58,982 nt of DNA from Clostridia bacterium (GCA_017427285.1 JAFRTE010000017.1:1-58982), one strand, 5' to 3'; numbered from the stretch's first letter, positions 45,761-54,354 are shown. The notes: a model not told the origin generated them from the sequence alone. Numbers and translations are program-made.

Positions 45761-46826
45761 CTTCTGATATCTCCTCCCACATCGTTTTCAACTGAGGTTC
45801 GTCAAGCATTTCCATAAGTTTCGATATGCTTTCCGTAGCAGTAGCTCCGAGTATATCCACAACCATAGTATCGGCGGAAACTTTGGCAAAACGTATGGAT
45901 TTTATGCCGTAATCGGGCGCAGCGTCAAATTCAAGGGCCTTTTCCCTCGCATTTTTAAGCGAATTTATCGCTTCTTTTTTTATGCCTTTGTTTAGCTGAG
46001 CATAAGCAAGCAAAACAAGGATTTCAGACACCGTTTTATCAAAAAAATCGATTCCCGCATCCGTTCTTATTCCGTTGATAAAACTTATACCGAATTCTGT
46101 TATTCGTATACACGAATCCCAGTCTTTTCTCGCTCTGAAAACAAAAATATACGCTATTAATACATTTACAAGCTGTGAAATAATGTCAAAAAGCGCACCT
46201 GAAAGAAAAGGCATGGCATCATCGGGGTTTTTACCGTCCAGCGCAAGGCACAGACCGATAGAGTCGTTGAAAATTCCGCCCGCATTGTTGTTTTTCAGAA
46301 GCTCCACCGCACGATCCTTCTCGTTTAAAAGAAACATAGCGGTAGCCATTGTGCCGTATATCCCCGATTCGCTTATATTCGGGTCTTTGTTTTGAGGCAA
46401 AAGAACTATCGCCCGCTCCAGAAGAGATATCGCCTTGCGGAAAAGGTCTTTTTCCTGACGGGTAATTCCGAAAAACAGATATATATTCGCGCAATAGTTA
46501 ACAAGCTGAAACGAATTCGGATATTTTGTCAGCGCCCGTTCAGCTTCGTCAAGCAATGCGGGGTCAAGATTTTTTCGGTATTCGTCAAGCCGTTCGATCG
46601 TTGCAGAGATCCTGCTGTCATACATCTTATACCCTAAAAGCACGTCTACTGACGTATCGAAAAGGTCAGCCATTTTGATAATAAGCTCAAGCTCCGGCTG
46701 CGACAGACCCGACTCCCATTTATAAACAGCCCCTACGGTAACGCCCAGTATTTCAGCCAGCTTTTCCTGCGTCATCTTCCGTTCCTTCCGAAATCTTTTT
46801 ATATTTTCGGACAGCGTAATTTTCAC
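45738..46826 (-). CDS. XRE-family regulator with TPR-like repeats (GTG start)
   Basis: A 362-residue protein: an N-terminal XRE HTH (about residues 5-60; MTQEKLAEILGVTVGAVYKW) and a long helical region with TPR-like repeats (about 85-350). HTH plus TPR is the layout of RRNPP-type peptide-responsive regulators, though many clostridial proteins with it have no known signal. The GTG at 46826 has GGAGG at 8 nt; the GTG at 46835 would overlap the RBS. A TATAAT lies at 46859-46864 (minus). It is the first gene of a unit with the MFS exporter and probably controls it. Confidence 0.82.
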   Translation of the reverse strand: MKITLSENIKRFRKERKMTQEKLAEILGVTVGAVYKWESGLSQPELELIIKMADLFDTSVDVLLGYKMYDSRISATIERLDEYRKNLDPALLDEAERALTKYPNSFQLVNYCANIYLFFGITRQEKDLFRKAISLLERAIVLLPQNKDPNISESGIYGTMATAMFLLNEKDRAVELLKNNNAGGIFNDSIGLCLALDGKNPDDAMPFLSGALFDIISQLVNVLIAYIFVFRARKDWDSCIRITEFGISFINGIRTDAGIDFFDKTVSEILVLLAYAQLNKGIKKEAINSLKNAREKALEFDAAPDYGIKSIRFAKVSADTMVVDILGATATESISKLMEMLDEPQLKTMWEEISEDENGDER

Positions 46827-46881
46827 CGCATTCACCTCCCGTTTGTCTTTGTGCCGTTATTATACCACACTTTAATCGAAA

Positions 46882-46974
46882 ATGGAAGATACTATCAATA
46901 CTGCTATGAATATTTTTTTTATACTTACAGTATGTATTTTGCGGCTTCAAAAATGCGCCGAAAACGCTTTTTAA
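46882..46974 (+). CDS. Possible 30-codon peptide ORF divergent from the XRE-TPR regulator
   Basis: ATG at 46882 to TAA at 46972. The 30-residue product has an acidic start (MEDTINTAMN), a hydrophobic centre (IFFILTVCILRL) and a short polar end (QKCAENAF). It is divergent from the XRE-TPR gene, 55 bp from its start. There is no visible RBS and the start overlaps the regulator's promoter region, so it may be chance. Confidence 0.2.
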   Translation: MEDTINTAMNIFFILTVCILRLQKCAENAF

Positions 46975-46984
46975 TCAAAAAAAG

Positions 46985-47008
46985 AGGTATGACAGAATTG
47001 TCATACCT
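46985..47008 (-). terminator. Intrinsic terminator of the second XRE-TPR gene
   Basis: A perfect 10-bp stem (AGGTATGACA / TGTCATACCT) with a 4-nt loop, followed on the minus strand by a run of seven Ts. Confidence 0.9.
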
Positions 47009-47029
47009 GATTATTTTAACACGGAATAA

Positions 47030-48070
47030 TTATACTTTTGCGAGCAGCCGTTCTCTTTCTTTTATGGCAACGGTTACATACGAGTCGGTTTCCTCCGTCA
47101 GTCCCCACTCGTTTGTAAACAATTCGATAATTCTGTCATAAGTCTTTGCCGCGCTTGCATAGTCTGCCGTTATTTCATATATGTCTGCAATGCCCATCAA
47201 CGCATCTGTAAATCGCGGTCGCCGACTGTCTGCTTCAAAAGCGCGTTCGTAGCATTCAATCGCCTTTTTATAGTTGCATTTTGCAGCATAATACTGTGCT
47301 GCTTCAAAGAGTACCGCATCGTTTTTCGGATTGTCACACAGAAGTTTCTCCATTATTCCGTCTGCGGTCTTTTCGTCAAAGCGCGCAAGCGCAATATAAG
47401 CGCAGTATACTTTTTGCATTACGGGATTCGTTTTTTCAAGTTTGCTGTAACGGTTCAGCCAGTATTCCGCATCGTCAGCGCGGTGATCGGCAATAAAATT
47501 GTCAATAAGATACATATACGGCAGTGCTGTATCGGGATTTGCCTTGACAACATCAAGATAGAAATTGATTGCCTTTGTGTGGTTTGCAAGGTTCCAGTCC
47601 CATACTGCGTGATTTTCCGTTTTATTCAGTATCCACTGGCAGCATTTTTCTCCCGGATTTTTCATAATCGAATCTTTTGCATATGTGGCCGCCTTCTGAC
47701 CGTACGCATTCATTCCGTGCCAGTATAAATATGCAATCAGCTCCGTTGCGCGTTTTTTATACTGTTCCGACGAAAGCTGTCCCTTCAAAAACTCCTCGTA
47801 TTCCCAGAATATGTCCTGCGGAAGCTCCTCTTCCGCGTCAAGGCGGTTTTCAATACGGTTGAAGCGCTGTTCCGTTGTAAGGTCAAAAAGATCGTCTATG
47901 CTCACGCCGAAAATCTCCGCAATAAGCGGCAGCGCGGTTATATCCGGCATCGTCAGCGAATTTTCCCATTTCGATACGGACTGCGCTCCTATTCCCAGCT
48001 TTTCGGCAAGCTGTTCCTGTGTAATACCCGCTTTGAAACGAAGTTGTTTAATTTTTTTACCTATTTCCAT
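47030..48070 (-). CDS. XRE-family regulator with TPR-like repeats
   Basis: A 346-residue protein: XRE HTH at about residues 5-60 (GITQEQLAEKLGIGAQSVSKW), then helical TPR-like repeats to the end (AIECYERAFEADSRRPRF is a typical unit). It is a paralogue in layout of the regulator at 45738 but differs in sequence. It has its own promoter with a 13-bp palindrome over the -10 (48116-48144), suggesting autoregulation. RBS GGAGG at 8 nt. The target gene is unknown; the membrane protein gene at 48355 is its neighbour. Confidence 0.85.
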   Translation of the reverse strand: MEIGKKIKQLRFKAGITQEQLAEKLGIGAQSVSKWENSLTMPDITALPLIAEIFGVSIDDLFDLTTEQRFNRIENRLDAEEELPQDIFWEYEEFLKGQLSSEQYKKRATELIAYLYWHGMNAYGQKAATYAKDSIMKNPGEKCCQWILNKTENHAVWDWNLANHTKAINFYLDVVKANPDTALPYMYLIDNFIADHRADDAEYWLNRYSKLEKTNPVMQKVYCAYIALARFDEKTADGIMEKLLCDNPKNDAVLFEAAQYYAAKCNYKKAIECYERAFEADSRRPRFTDALMGIADIYEITADYASAAKTYDRIIELFTNEWGLTEETDSYVTVAIKERERLLAKV

Positions 48071-48115
48071 AATTCTATCCTCCGATATGCTATGCGTTTT
48101 TTATTTTGCAAACAT

Positions 48116-48144
48116 ATTATACCGCGGCGGTATGCAAAATTCAA
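48116..48144 (-). promoter_or_regulatory. Promoter with a palindromic operator for the XRE-TPR gene
   Basis: Minus-strand TTGAAT (48139-48144), 17-bp spacer, TATAAT (48116-48121). The perfect palindrome TACCGCGGCGGTA (48120-48132) overlaps the -10 and the spacer, an ideal place for a repressor. Confidence 0.75.
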
Positions 48145-48190
48145 TAACGCAGATATACAGTCGGCTCGCCCGTCGGTTGAGTTAACGGAA

Positions 48191-48217
48191 AGGAGGACGC
48201 TTTAAAAAGCGCCTCCT
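48191..48217 (-). terminator. Possible terminator after the membrane protein gene
   Basis: A 12-bp stem with one bulged A and a 2-4 nt loop. The T tail on the minus strand is weak (TTTCC), so confidence is moderate. The rest of 48145-48354 shows nothing else. Confidence 0.5.
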
Positions 48218-48354
48218 CGGTTAGATGTATTTTACTGCAATACTGTGAGTTTAACGGTTTACATAAACATGCAATCCTGCGCCAAGCCCGCGTTGTTCAC
48301 AGGCTGTTCTGCCCCCTGTTCTCACAAGGCGCGATTATGCTGTAACCGTGATAT

Positions 48355-49230
48355 TTATGCACGCTGTTTTTTTCGGACGACCGATATTATTATGTAAAAT
48401 GCAAGCAGTATTATTCCCGTCGCAACAAGCGATATCCCGCTCCAGAGCATAAACCTGAAGAATATATTCAGAGCGCCGAAAATGATGTTTGCAAGTCCGA
48501 GCATTATACCGGGCAGAAAAGCCGATGCGATTATCGGAGAGGAGTTTATTATAAGCAGCAGCGCTCCCGCCGCTATGCAAGGTACTCCTATCGCAACAAA
48601 TATTCCGCGGTTTCTGTTTACGAGTATTATAACAAATATTAAAACGACAATGATTCCCGCCAGAGCGTAAAGCCAGATATTGGATGCAAAAATCTGTGCC
48701 GCAAGCTTAAGCGGGGGGACGGTGTCGAGTAATTTGCTTAAATCGAATCTCGAAAGGTCCTGCGAATCGAGATATTCTTCCAGATCCTGTAAATCGGACG
48801 GTTCCACTCGATAATTCAGATATTTTTCCAAATCTCCGCTCAGACTGTTTGCAAGGCCCATAAGCTCGTCTTTTGTTATTTTCCCTTTACCGTTGCCGTT
48901 TGTAAGATCGCTGACGTAATCATGCAGCTTTTCCTTTACCGCTTCGTGCAGCGGAGCAAGCTCGGAAATCGCGCGAAGTCCGCTCGGTGAATACTCAATT
49001 CTCGTCAGCAGATTTTCTGCGGACTGCTCTTCGAGCCATTTTTCCAGAGTTGTCCCTTCGTTTGCCAGCGCCTCGGAAAGCGAGTTGTAAAGATCGAACC
49101 TTTCCGACATATCCTGTATTCCGTTTTCGGTAAACTGACTGCGGATGCCCGCAAGAACACATGCGGAAAACAGCAATACGGCAAGAATGATCGCAAGAAT
49201 AACCGTTATAATTATTTTGACCGCCTTCAT
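48355..49230 (-). CDS. Multi-helix membrane protein of unknown function
   Basis: A 291-residue protein: one N-terminal membrane helix (about 4-28), a helical extracytoplasmic region (about 30-185), then four hydrophobic helices (about 188-285) and a basic end (VRKKQRA). I do not recognise the family. The ATG at 49230 has AAAGG at 8 nt; an in-frame TTG two codons upstream is less likely. It is transcribed divergently from the HTH-dehydrogenase operon. Confidence 0.7.
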   Translation of the reverse strand: MKAVKIIITVILAIILAVLLFSACVLAGIRSQFTENGIQDMSERFDLYNSLSEALANEGTTLEKWLEEQSAENLLTRIEYSPSGLRAISELAPLHEAVKEKLHDYVSDLTNGNGKGKITKDELMGLANSLSGDLEKYLNYRVEPSDLQDLEEYLDSQDLSRFDLSKLLDTVPPLKLAAQIFASNIWLYALAGIIVVLIFVIILVNRNRGIFVAIGVPCIAAGALLLIINSSPIIASAFLPGIMLGLANIIFGALNIFFRFMLWSGISLVATGIILLAFYIIISVVRKKQRA

Positions 49231-49338
49231 ATTCAATACCTTTCCTGATCGATTATTATACGAGAATTATAGCATATTTTCTGAATAATTACAAGTATCT
49301 TTCAATTAAAATCTTAATATTAAAGAAAAGGCCGCTTT

Positions 49339-49441
49339 TGTCGCTGTAGGCAACAGATTTATTTTCTCAAATGTTGCCGATGGCAACAAAAATCAATGAA
49401 AACAGATGAAAAAGTAAAAATGTCATACTTTGTTGACAACA
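49339..49441. promoter_or_regulatory. Candidate operator cluster of the nucleotide-sugar operon
   Basis: Site 2 (49372-49388) is a perfect inverted repeat, TGTTGCC-GAT-GGCAACA. Site 1 (49339-49355), TGTCGCT-GTA-GGCAACA, has the same 7-3-7 layout with two changes in one arm. Site 3 (49431-49441), TGTTGACAACA, is a shorter palindrome with the same outer bases and abuts the -35. Sites 1 and 2 are 33 bp apart centre to centre, about three helical turns. Confidence 0.6.
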
Positions 49442-49447
49442 TTTCTA

Positions 49448-49476
49448 TTGCATTTCAATTATTATTCTGATATAAT
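49448..49476 (+). promoter_or_regulatory. Sigma-A promoter of the nucleotide-sugar operon
   Basis: TTGCAT (49448-49453), 17-bp spacer, TATAAT (49471-49476), 53 bp before the ATG. Confidence 0.75.
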
Positions 49477-49529
49477 TATTCCATAACAAACCGAATAATG
49501 TCGCTCACAATAACAAACCGGGGAGAAAT

Positions 49530-51023
49530 ATGAAACATATATCCTTAAAGCTTTTGTCTGAGACAGTCGCCTCCAAAAGAAAATTTCTTAAAATGTCTCA
49601 GACCGAACTTTCAAAAAAAACAGATATCAACCGTTCCGTCCTTTCTCGCCTTGAAAGCGGAGATTACACCCCTTCCGTAGATCAGCTGCTTGCGCTTGCA
49701 TCCGTTCTTGACTTTCAGCCGATCGACGTGATCGTTGAAAGCGAGACCGAAGCTCCTTCCGTTGAAAGAAAAAAGATAGCGATAGCCGGAACGGGATACG
49801 TCGGCCTTTCGCTCGCCGTTCTTCTTTCTCAGCATAACGACGTCACGGCGGTAGATATCGTTCCCGAAAAAGTTGAAAAAATAAACGCATGGCAAAGCCC
49901 GATACGCGACGAATACATCGAAAAATACTTGGCGGAGCATACCGAACGCCATCTTTCGCTTCGCGCTGTTTCCGATGCAAAATCGGCATATTCCGACGCG
50001 GATTTTATCGTAGTTGCCGTTCCGACGAATTACGATCCGAAAGAAAACTTTTTCGACTGTTCGGCAGTCGAATCCGTGCTTTCTCTTATAAAATCCGCAA
50101 CGGCAGAAAGAAAGATAAAGCCCACAGTCGTTATAAAATCGACCGTTCCCGTAGGATATACCGTCCATATCTGCGAAAAGACGGGCATGGACAATATCAT
50201 TTTCAGCCCCGAGTTTTTAAGAGAGTCAAAAGCGCTTTACGATAATCTTTATCCGAGCAGGATCATCGTCGGCGCAGACGCAAAAAACAGAGATGCGGCA
50301 GAAGAGTTTGCGTCGCTGCTTCAAAAAGGCGCGATAAAAACATCCGTTCCCGTTCTTTACATGGGGTCAACCGAAGCGGAAGCGACAAAGCTTTTCGTAA
50401 ATACTTATCTTGCCCTGCGCGTGTCTTATTTCAACGAGCTTGACACCTATGCTGAAGTTAAGGGCCTGAATACGGCGTCCATAATAAAGGGCGTCTGCCT
50501 CGACCCGAGGGTGGGGGACTACTACAACAATCCGTCTTTCGGCTACGGAGGCTACTGTTTGCCGAAGGATACAAAACAGCTTCTCGCAAATTACCGCGAC
50601 GTTCCCGAAAATCTCATTCAGGCGATCGTTGAGAGCAACAGAACGAGAAAAGACTTTATTTCGGACCGCATAATGGAGATCGCCGGTACTTACGGCAACA
50701 ACGAGTCATACTCAAAAGCCAGAGAAACACAGCAAAAAGACACCGTTGTCGGCGTATACCGTCTTGCAATGAAGAGCAACAGCGATAATTTCCGCCAGTC
50801 GTCAATTCAGGGTGTAATGAAGCGCATAAAGGCAAAAGGCGCCACCGTTGTTATTTACGAACCGTCCCTTGAAGACGGCACAACCTTCTTCGGCTCCGTT
50901 GTCGTAAACGATCTGAAAAAATTCAAAAAGATGTGCGGCTGCATAATCGCAAACCGTTACGACCCCGTACTTGACGACGTTAAACAACGCGTTTACACAA
51001 GAGATCTTTTCAGCAGAGACTGA
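49530..51023 (+). CDS. HTH-UDP-glucose 6-dehydrogenase fusion
   Basis: A 497-residue fusion. Residues 6-70 form an XRE-type HTH ([20 protein letters not shown], then [17 protein letters not shown]). From residue 80 follows a complete UDP-glucose/GDP-mannose dehydrogenase: NAD motif [11 protein letters not shown] (86-96), FSPEFLRES, and the catalytic Cys343 in [14 protein letters not shown]. The C-terminal substrate domain ends near 495. Stand-alone Ugd enzymes are about 390-430 residues and lack the HTH. It oxidises UDP-glucose to UDP-glucuronate with 2 NAD+, judged by the family and by the operon's 4-epimerase. The HTH may regulate its own operon through the repeats upstream. RBS GGGGAG. Confidence 0.88.
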   Translation: MKHISLKLLSETVASKRKFLKMSQTELSKKTDINRSVLSRLESGDYTPSVDQLLALASVLDFQPIDVIVESETEAPSVERKKIAIAGTGYVGLSLAVLLSQHNDVTAVDIVPEKVEKINAWQSPIRDEYIEKYLAEHTERHLSLRAVSDAKSAYSDADFIVVAVPTNYDPKENFFDCSAVESVLSLIKSATAERKIKPTVVIKSTVPVGYTVHICEKTGMDNIIFSPEFLRESKALYDNLYPSRIIVGADAKNRDAAEEFASLLQKGAIKTSVPVLYMGSTEAEATKLFVNTYLALRVSYFNELDTYAEVKGLNTASIIKGVCLDPRVGDYYNNPSFGYGGYCLPKDTKQLLANYRDVPENLIQAIVESNRTRKDFISDRIMEIAGTYGNNESYSKARETQQKDTVVGVYRLAMKSNSDNFRQSSIQGVMKRIKAKGATVVIYEPSLEDGTTFFGSVVVNDLKKFKKMCGCIIANRYDPVLDDVKQRVYTRDLFSRD

Positions 51024-51059
51024 TATTTACGAATTTATTATAAAGGAGCTCCTTCTTTT

Positions 51060-52235
51060 ATGCTTTGCGAAAAACGTTTTTTTGAAATATACGGCAAAGA
51101 CCCGGACAGTATCGCATTTTCCCCTTACAGGATCTGCCCCATCGGCGCGCACAGCGACCACAACCTCGGTAAAATTACAGGGCTTGCCATCGACAAGGGC
51201 ATTCATATCGCATACCGCCCCAAACAAAACGGCGTTGTCGAAATGCAGAGTTTGCAGTTTGCAAAACGCGCTCAGTGGCATATAAAGGAAGTCGGCGAAA
51301 AAACAGGCGACTGGGCGGACTACCTTCGCGGCGCAACGTGGGCTCTCAATAAAGAACATCTTCTGAGCGTCGGCATTTGCGGCGTTATCGAAGGCACTCT
51401 TCCTATCGGCGGTCTTTCTTCTTCCGCCGCCGTTATCCTTGCTTTTCTCGACGCTCTATGCAGCGTCAACGGTATCTCTCTCAGTCCGCAGGAACTTATC
51501 GATATCGCGTTTGACGCGGAAAAAAACTACGTCGGCGTCAATGTCGGTACCCTCGACCAGAGCTGCGAGGTTTTAAGCAAAAAAAATCACCTTCTCTATC
51601 TTGACTGCAAAGACGGCAGCTACGAGCTTATTCCCGAAAATCCTTCGATGAAGCCGTATAAGATCGCAGTTTTCTTCAGCGGACTCGAACACAGTCTTGC
51701 GGGTTCAAAATTCAATATGCGCGTAGACGAGCTTCGCGCCGGCGTTTATTCTCTCAAAGCGTTCGCGGGCGTCGAATACGGCAAAGTCAGTCAGACAAAT
51801 GCGCGCGACATTCCCTTTGAAGTGTTTGAAGAGTATAAAAACAAGCTTCCGCTACCCTTTGCAAAGCGCTGCGAACACTGGTTTACGGAATTCAAACGCG
51901 TCGAGGCGGGCGCCGAAGCGTGGCGCAGGGGCGACATTGAGGAATACGGCCGTCTCTCTTTCGAATCCGGTTTCAGCAGCATTCATAACTGGGAATCGGG
52001 CGCGCCGGAGCAGATACGCCTTTATGAAATAATGCGCGAAACCGACGGCATATACGGCGGACGTTTCAGCGGCGCGGGTTTCAAGGGCTGCTGCATGGCG
52101 CTCATAGACCCCGCAAAAGCGGAAAGTATCGGCGAGAGGGTCGAGCGCGAATATCTCACCGCGTTCCCCGAAATGAAAGGAAAATACAGCTTTCATCTTT
52201 GCGAAAGCGCGGACGGAATAGTAAATCAGAAGTGA
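51060..52235 (+). CDS. GHMP kinase, galactokinase/galacturonokinase-like
   Basis: A 391-residue sugar-1-kinase. The N-terminal signature reads SPYRICPIGAHSDHNLG (residues 21-37), the ATP loop is GLSSSAAV (118-125), and the catalytic-Asp region is GTLDQSCE (D166). Galactokinases have GEH at the sugar-binding signature; this protein has GAH. From memory, plant galacturonokinase also has RICPLGAH, so the Glu-to-Ala change suggests a uronic acid substrate. The product would be galacturonate-1-phosphate (or galactose-1-phosphate if it is a true GalK). Neighbours handling UDP-uronates support this. RBS GGAG. Confidence 0.75.
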   Translation: MLCEKRFFEIYGKDPDSIAFSPYRICPIGAHSDHNLGKITGLAIDKGIHIAYRPKQNGVVEMQSLQFAKRAQWHIKEVGEKTGDWADYLRGATWALNKEHLLSVGICGVIEGTLPIGGLSSSAAVILAFLDALCSVNGISLSPQELIDIAFDAEKNYVGVNVGTLDQSCEVLSKKNHLLYLDCKDGSYELIPENPSMKPYKIAVFFSGLEHSLAGSKFNMRVDELRAGVYSLKAFAGVEYGKVSQTNARDIPFEVFEEYKNKLPLPFAKRCEHWFTEFKRVEAGAEAWRRGDIEEYGRLSFESGFSSIHNWESGAPEQIRLYEIMRETDGIYGGRFSGAGFKGCCMALIDPAKAESIGERVEREYLTAFPEMKGKYSFHLCESADGIVNQK

Positions 52236-52245
52236 GGAATAAATA

Positions 52246-52983
52246 ATGAAATGTCTTATCCTTGCGGCGGGCTATGCGACCCGTCTTTACCCTTTGACCG
52301 AAAACTTCCCCAAGCCGCTTTTAAAAGTCGGCGAAAAAACGATACTCGACTGGCTGCTTGACGATATCTCCTCCGCAAATGCGGTTGACGAATATATCGT
52401 TATTTCCAACAGCAAATTTTACGGTAATTTCAGGGACTGGGCGTCGTCCCGCCGTCTTCCCGTCACCGTTCTTGACGACGGCACTTCAACAAACGAAACG
52501 CGTCTCGGCGCAGTCTGCGATATCCGCTTCGCCATCGAAAAACTTGGTCTTAACGACGATCTCCTCATCATCGCGGGCGATAACGTCCTTGATTTTTCTC
52601 TAACCGAATTTCTGCGTTATGCGGCAAAAAAAGGCACTTCCTGCACCATGCGCTACCGCGAAGACGACCTGAAAAAGCTCAGAAAATGCGGCATTTCCGA
52701 GGTCGGCGAAAACGACGTTCTTATCGGACTTGAAGAGAAGCCGGAAGACCCCAAATCTCACTGGTGTACGCCTCCTTTTTATTTTTACAAACGCGAAGAC
52801 GCCGCAAAAATCGGCGACGCCATTGCGGACGGCTGCGGCACGGACGCTCCCGGCAGTCTTGTATCGTGGATGTGCCGCCATACGGTCGTTCACTCCATGG
52901 AAATGCCCGGCAGCAGATACGATATAGGCAATCTTGAAAGCTATGAAGCTGTTTGCAGAAACTATAAGGGGATAACAAAATGA
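52246..52983 (+). CDS. Sugar-1-phosphate nucleotidyltransferase
   Basis: A 245-residue enzyme with the pyrophosphorylase signature LAAGYATRLYPLTENFPKPL at the N-terminus, a Mg-site Asp in IAGDNVLDF near residue 109, and GLEEKPEDPKS near residue 162. It couples a sugar-1-phosphate to an NTP. Lying 10 bp after the kinase and overlapping the epimerase by 4 bp, it most likely uses the kinase's product and UTP to make a UDP-sugar. Nucleotide specificity cannot be read from the sequence. Confidence 0.85.
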   Translation: MKCLILAAGYATRLYPLTENFPKPLLKVGEKTILDWLLDDISSANAVDEYIVISNSKFYGNFRDWASSRRLPVTVLDDGTSTNETRLGAVCDIRFAIEKLGLNDDLLIIAGDNVLDFSLTEFLRYAAKKGTSCTMRYREDDLKKLRKCGISEVGENDVLIGLEEKPEDPKSHWCTPPFYFYKREDAAKIGDAIADGCGTDAPGSLVSWMCRHTVVHSMEMPGSRYDIGNLESYEAVCRNYKGITK

Positions 52984-54047
52984 AAGATCACGTAAACTTA
53001 AACGGAAAAACGGTCCTTGTTACCGGTTCGCCCGGTTTTATCGGCGCAAATCTTGTGATCCGCCTTCTTCAAGAGATGGACGGCGGCGCGGTAATATCGC
53101 TTGACAATATGAACGACTATTACGATCCAACGCTCAAAAAATACCGTCTTTCGCTTATCGAAAAGGCGGCTCAGAAAAGCCCTGCAAAACATACTTTCAT
53201 AATAGGCAATATTGCCGATAAAGCGCTTGTAGAGCGGATTTTTGCTGAATACAAGCCCGCTGTTGTTGTTAACCTTGCCGCTCAGGCGGGGGTACGCTAT
53301 TCGATCGATCATCCTGACGTTTATATCGAAAGCAACGTGATCGGTTTTTACAATATACTCGAGGCGTGCCGCAATTGGCCGGTCGAACATCTCGTTTACG
53401 CTTCGAGCTCTTCCGTATACGGAGGTAACAAAAAAGTTCCTTTCAGCACGGATGATAAAACGGACAATCCCGTAAGTCTTTACGCCGCTACAAAAAAGAG
53501 CAACGAGCTTCTCGCTCACTCCTACGGCAAGCTTTACGGCATCCCGTCTACGGGCCTTCGCTTTTTCACCGTTTACGGACCTGCCGGACGTCCCGATATG
53601 TTCTATTTTTCCGCCGCAAACACGTTAAAAACGGGCGGAACGATCAGAATATTCAATTACGGCAACTGCAAGCGCGATTTTACCTTCGTTGACGATATCG
53701 TTGAGGGCGTTTTCCGCGTAATGCAGGGCGCGCCCGAAAAGAAAAACGGCGAAGACGGACTTCCCGTCCCTCCGTGCTCTGTTTACAACATAGGCGGCGG
53801 ACAGCCCGAAAATCTGCTCGACTTTATCTCAACTTTACAAACCGAACTTCTGCGGGCGGGCGTTCTTCCGAAGGACTACGATTTTGAAGCCCACAGAGAG
53901 CTTGTCGGCATGCAGCCCGGCGACGTTCCCGTAACCTTCGCCGATACCGAAGCGCTCGAAAAAGATTACGGCTTTCGTCCTGAAATCGGCATAAAAGACG
54001 GACTTCGCCGCTTCGCCGAGTGGTATTCTTCATATTATTGCTCATAA
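52980..54047 (+). CDS. UDP-glucuronate 4-epimerase-like extended SDR
   Basis: A 355-residue NAD-dependent epimerase: the Rossmann motif TGSPGFIGANL (15-25), DNMNDYYDPTLKKYRL (about 42-57), and LAAQAGVRYSIDHPDVYIES (about 100-119), both typical of UDP-glucuronate 4-epimerases (CapI/GAE type). The catalytic Ser is in YASSSSVYGG and the YxxxK in YAATKK. It would convert UDP-glucuronate from the first gene to UDP-galacturonate. It is the last gene of the operon, and a terminator follows at 54110. Confidence 0.85.
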   Translation: MKDHVNLNGKTVLVTGSPGFIGANLVIRLLQEMDGGAVISLDNMNDYYDPTLKKYRLSLIEKAAQKSPAKHTFIIGNIADKALVERIFAEYKPAVVVNLAAQAGVRYSIDHPDVYIESNVIGFYNILEACRNWPVEHLVYASSSSVYGGNKKVPFSTDDKTDNPVSLYAATKKSNELLAHSYGKLYGIPSTGLRFFTVYGPAGRPDMFYFSAANTLKTGGTIRIFNYGNCKRDFTFVDDIVEGVFRVMQGAPEKKNGEDGLPVPPCSVYNIGGGQPENLLDFISTLQTELLRAGVLPKDYDFEAHRELVGMQPGDVPVTFADTEALEKDYGFRPEIGIKDGLRRFAEWYSSYYCS

Positions 54048-54109
54048 AACCCCGAAATTTTTGTAAAATTTTCGTTTCGGAATATTGTTAAAACTATAAA
54101 CTGTTTGCA

Positions 54110-54147
54110 AACTCATACGAATTGATCCGTATGGGTTTTCTTTTTTT
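54110..54147 (+). terminator. Intrinsic terminator of the nucleotide-sugar operon
   Basis: AACTCATACG / CGTATGGGTT form a 10-bp stem (one G-U pair) with an 8-nt loop, followed by a T-rich tract to 54147. Confidence 0.85.
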
Positions 54148-54246
54148 GATGAAAAATGCGATTTTATGCGTAAAATACGGGTAAAAAAGTATATTTTGAG
54201 CCGTATTCGGCTTTTCTTCCGACGAAGCTTTCCTATAAGCGAACTG

Positions 54247-54275
54247 TTGACAAATTGACTGCTTTACGATATAAT
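54247..54275 (+). promoter_or_regulatory. Consensus sigma-A promoter of the surface protein gene
   Basis: TTGACA (54247-54252), 17-bp spacer, TATAAT (54270-54275). The leader to the ATG at 54355 is about 73 nt. Confidence 0.9.
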
Positions 54276-54354
54276 TTATACCGTATATCTGCAGTTTGTA
54301 TTTTGCAGATTACTACTTTATTTATATATACAACACATCGGAAGGAAAAACACT

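Larger units (their letters stand above)
49231..49529. other. Divergent control region with three related inverted repeats
   Basis: 299 bp between the membrane protein gene (minus) and the UDP-glucose dehydrogenase operon (plus). It holds three inverted repeats at 49339-49355, 49372-49388 and 49431-49441 and the plus promoter at 49448-49476. Confidence 0.75.
54048..54354. other. Intergenic region with terminator and promoter
   Basis: 307 bp holding the operon terminator (54110-54147) and the promoter of the large surface protein gene (54247-54275). Otherwise AT-rich, with no ORF seen. Confidence 0.75.
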
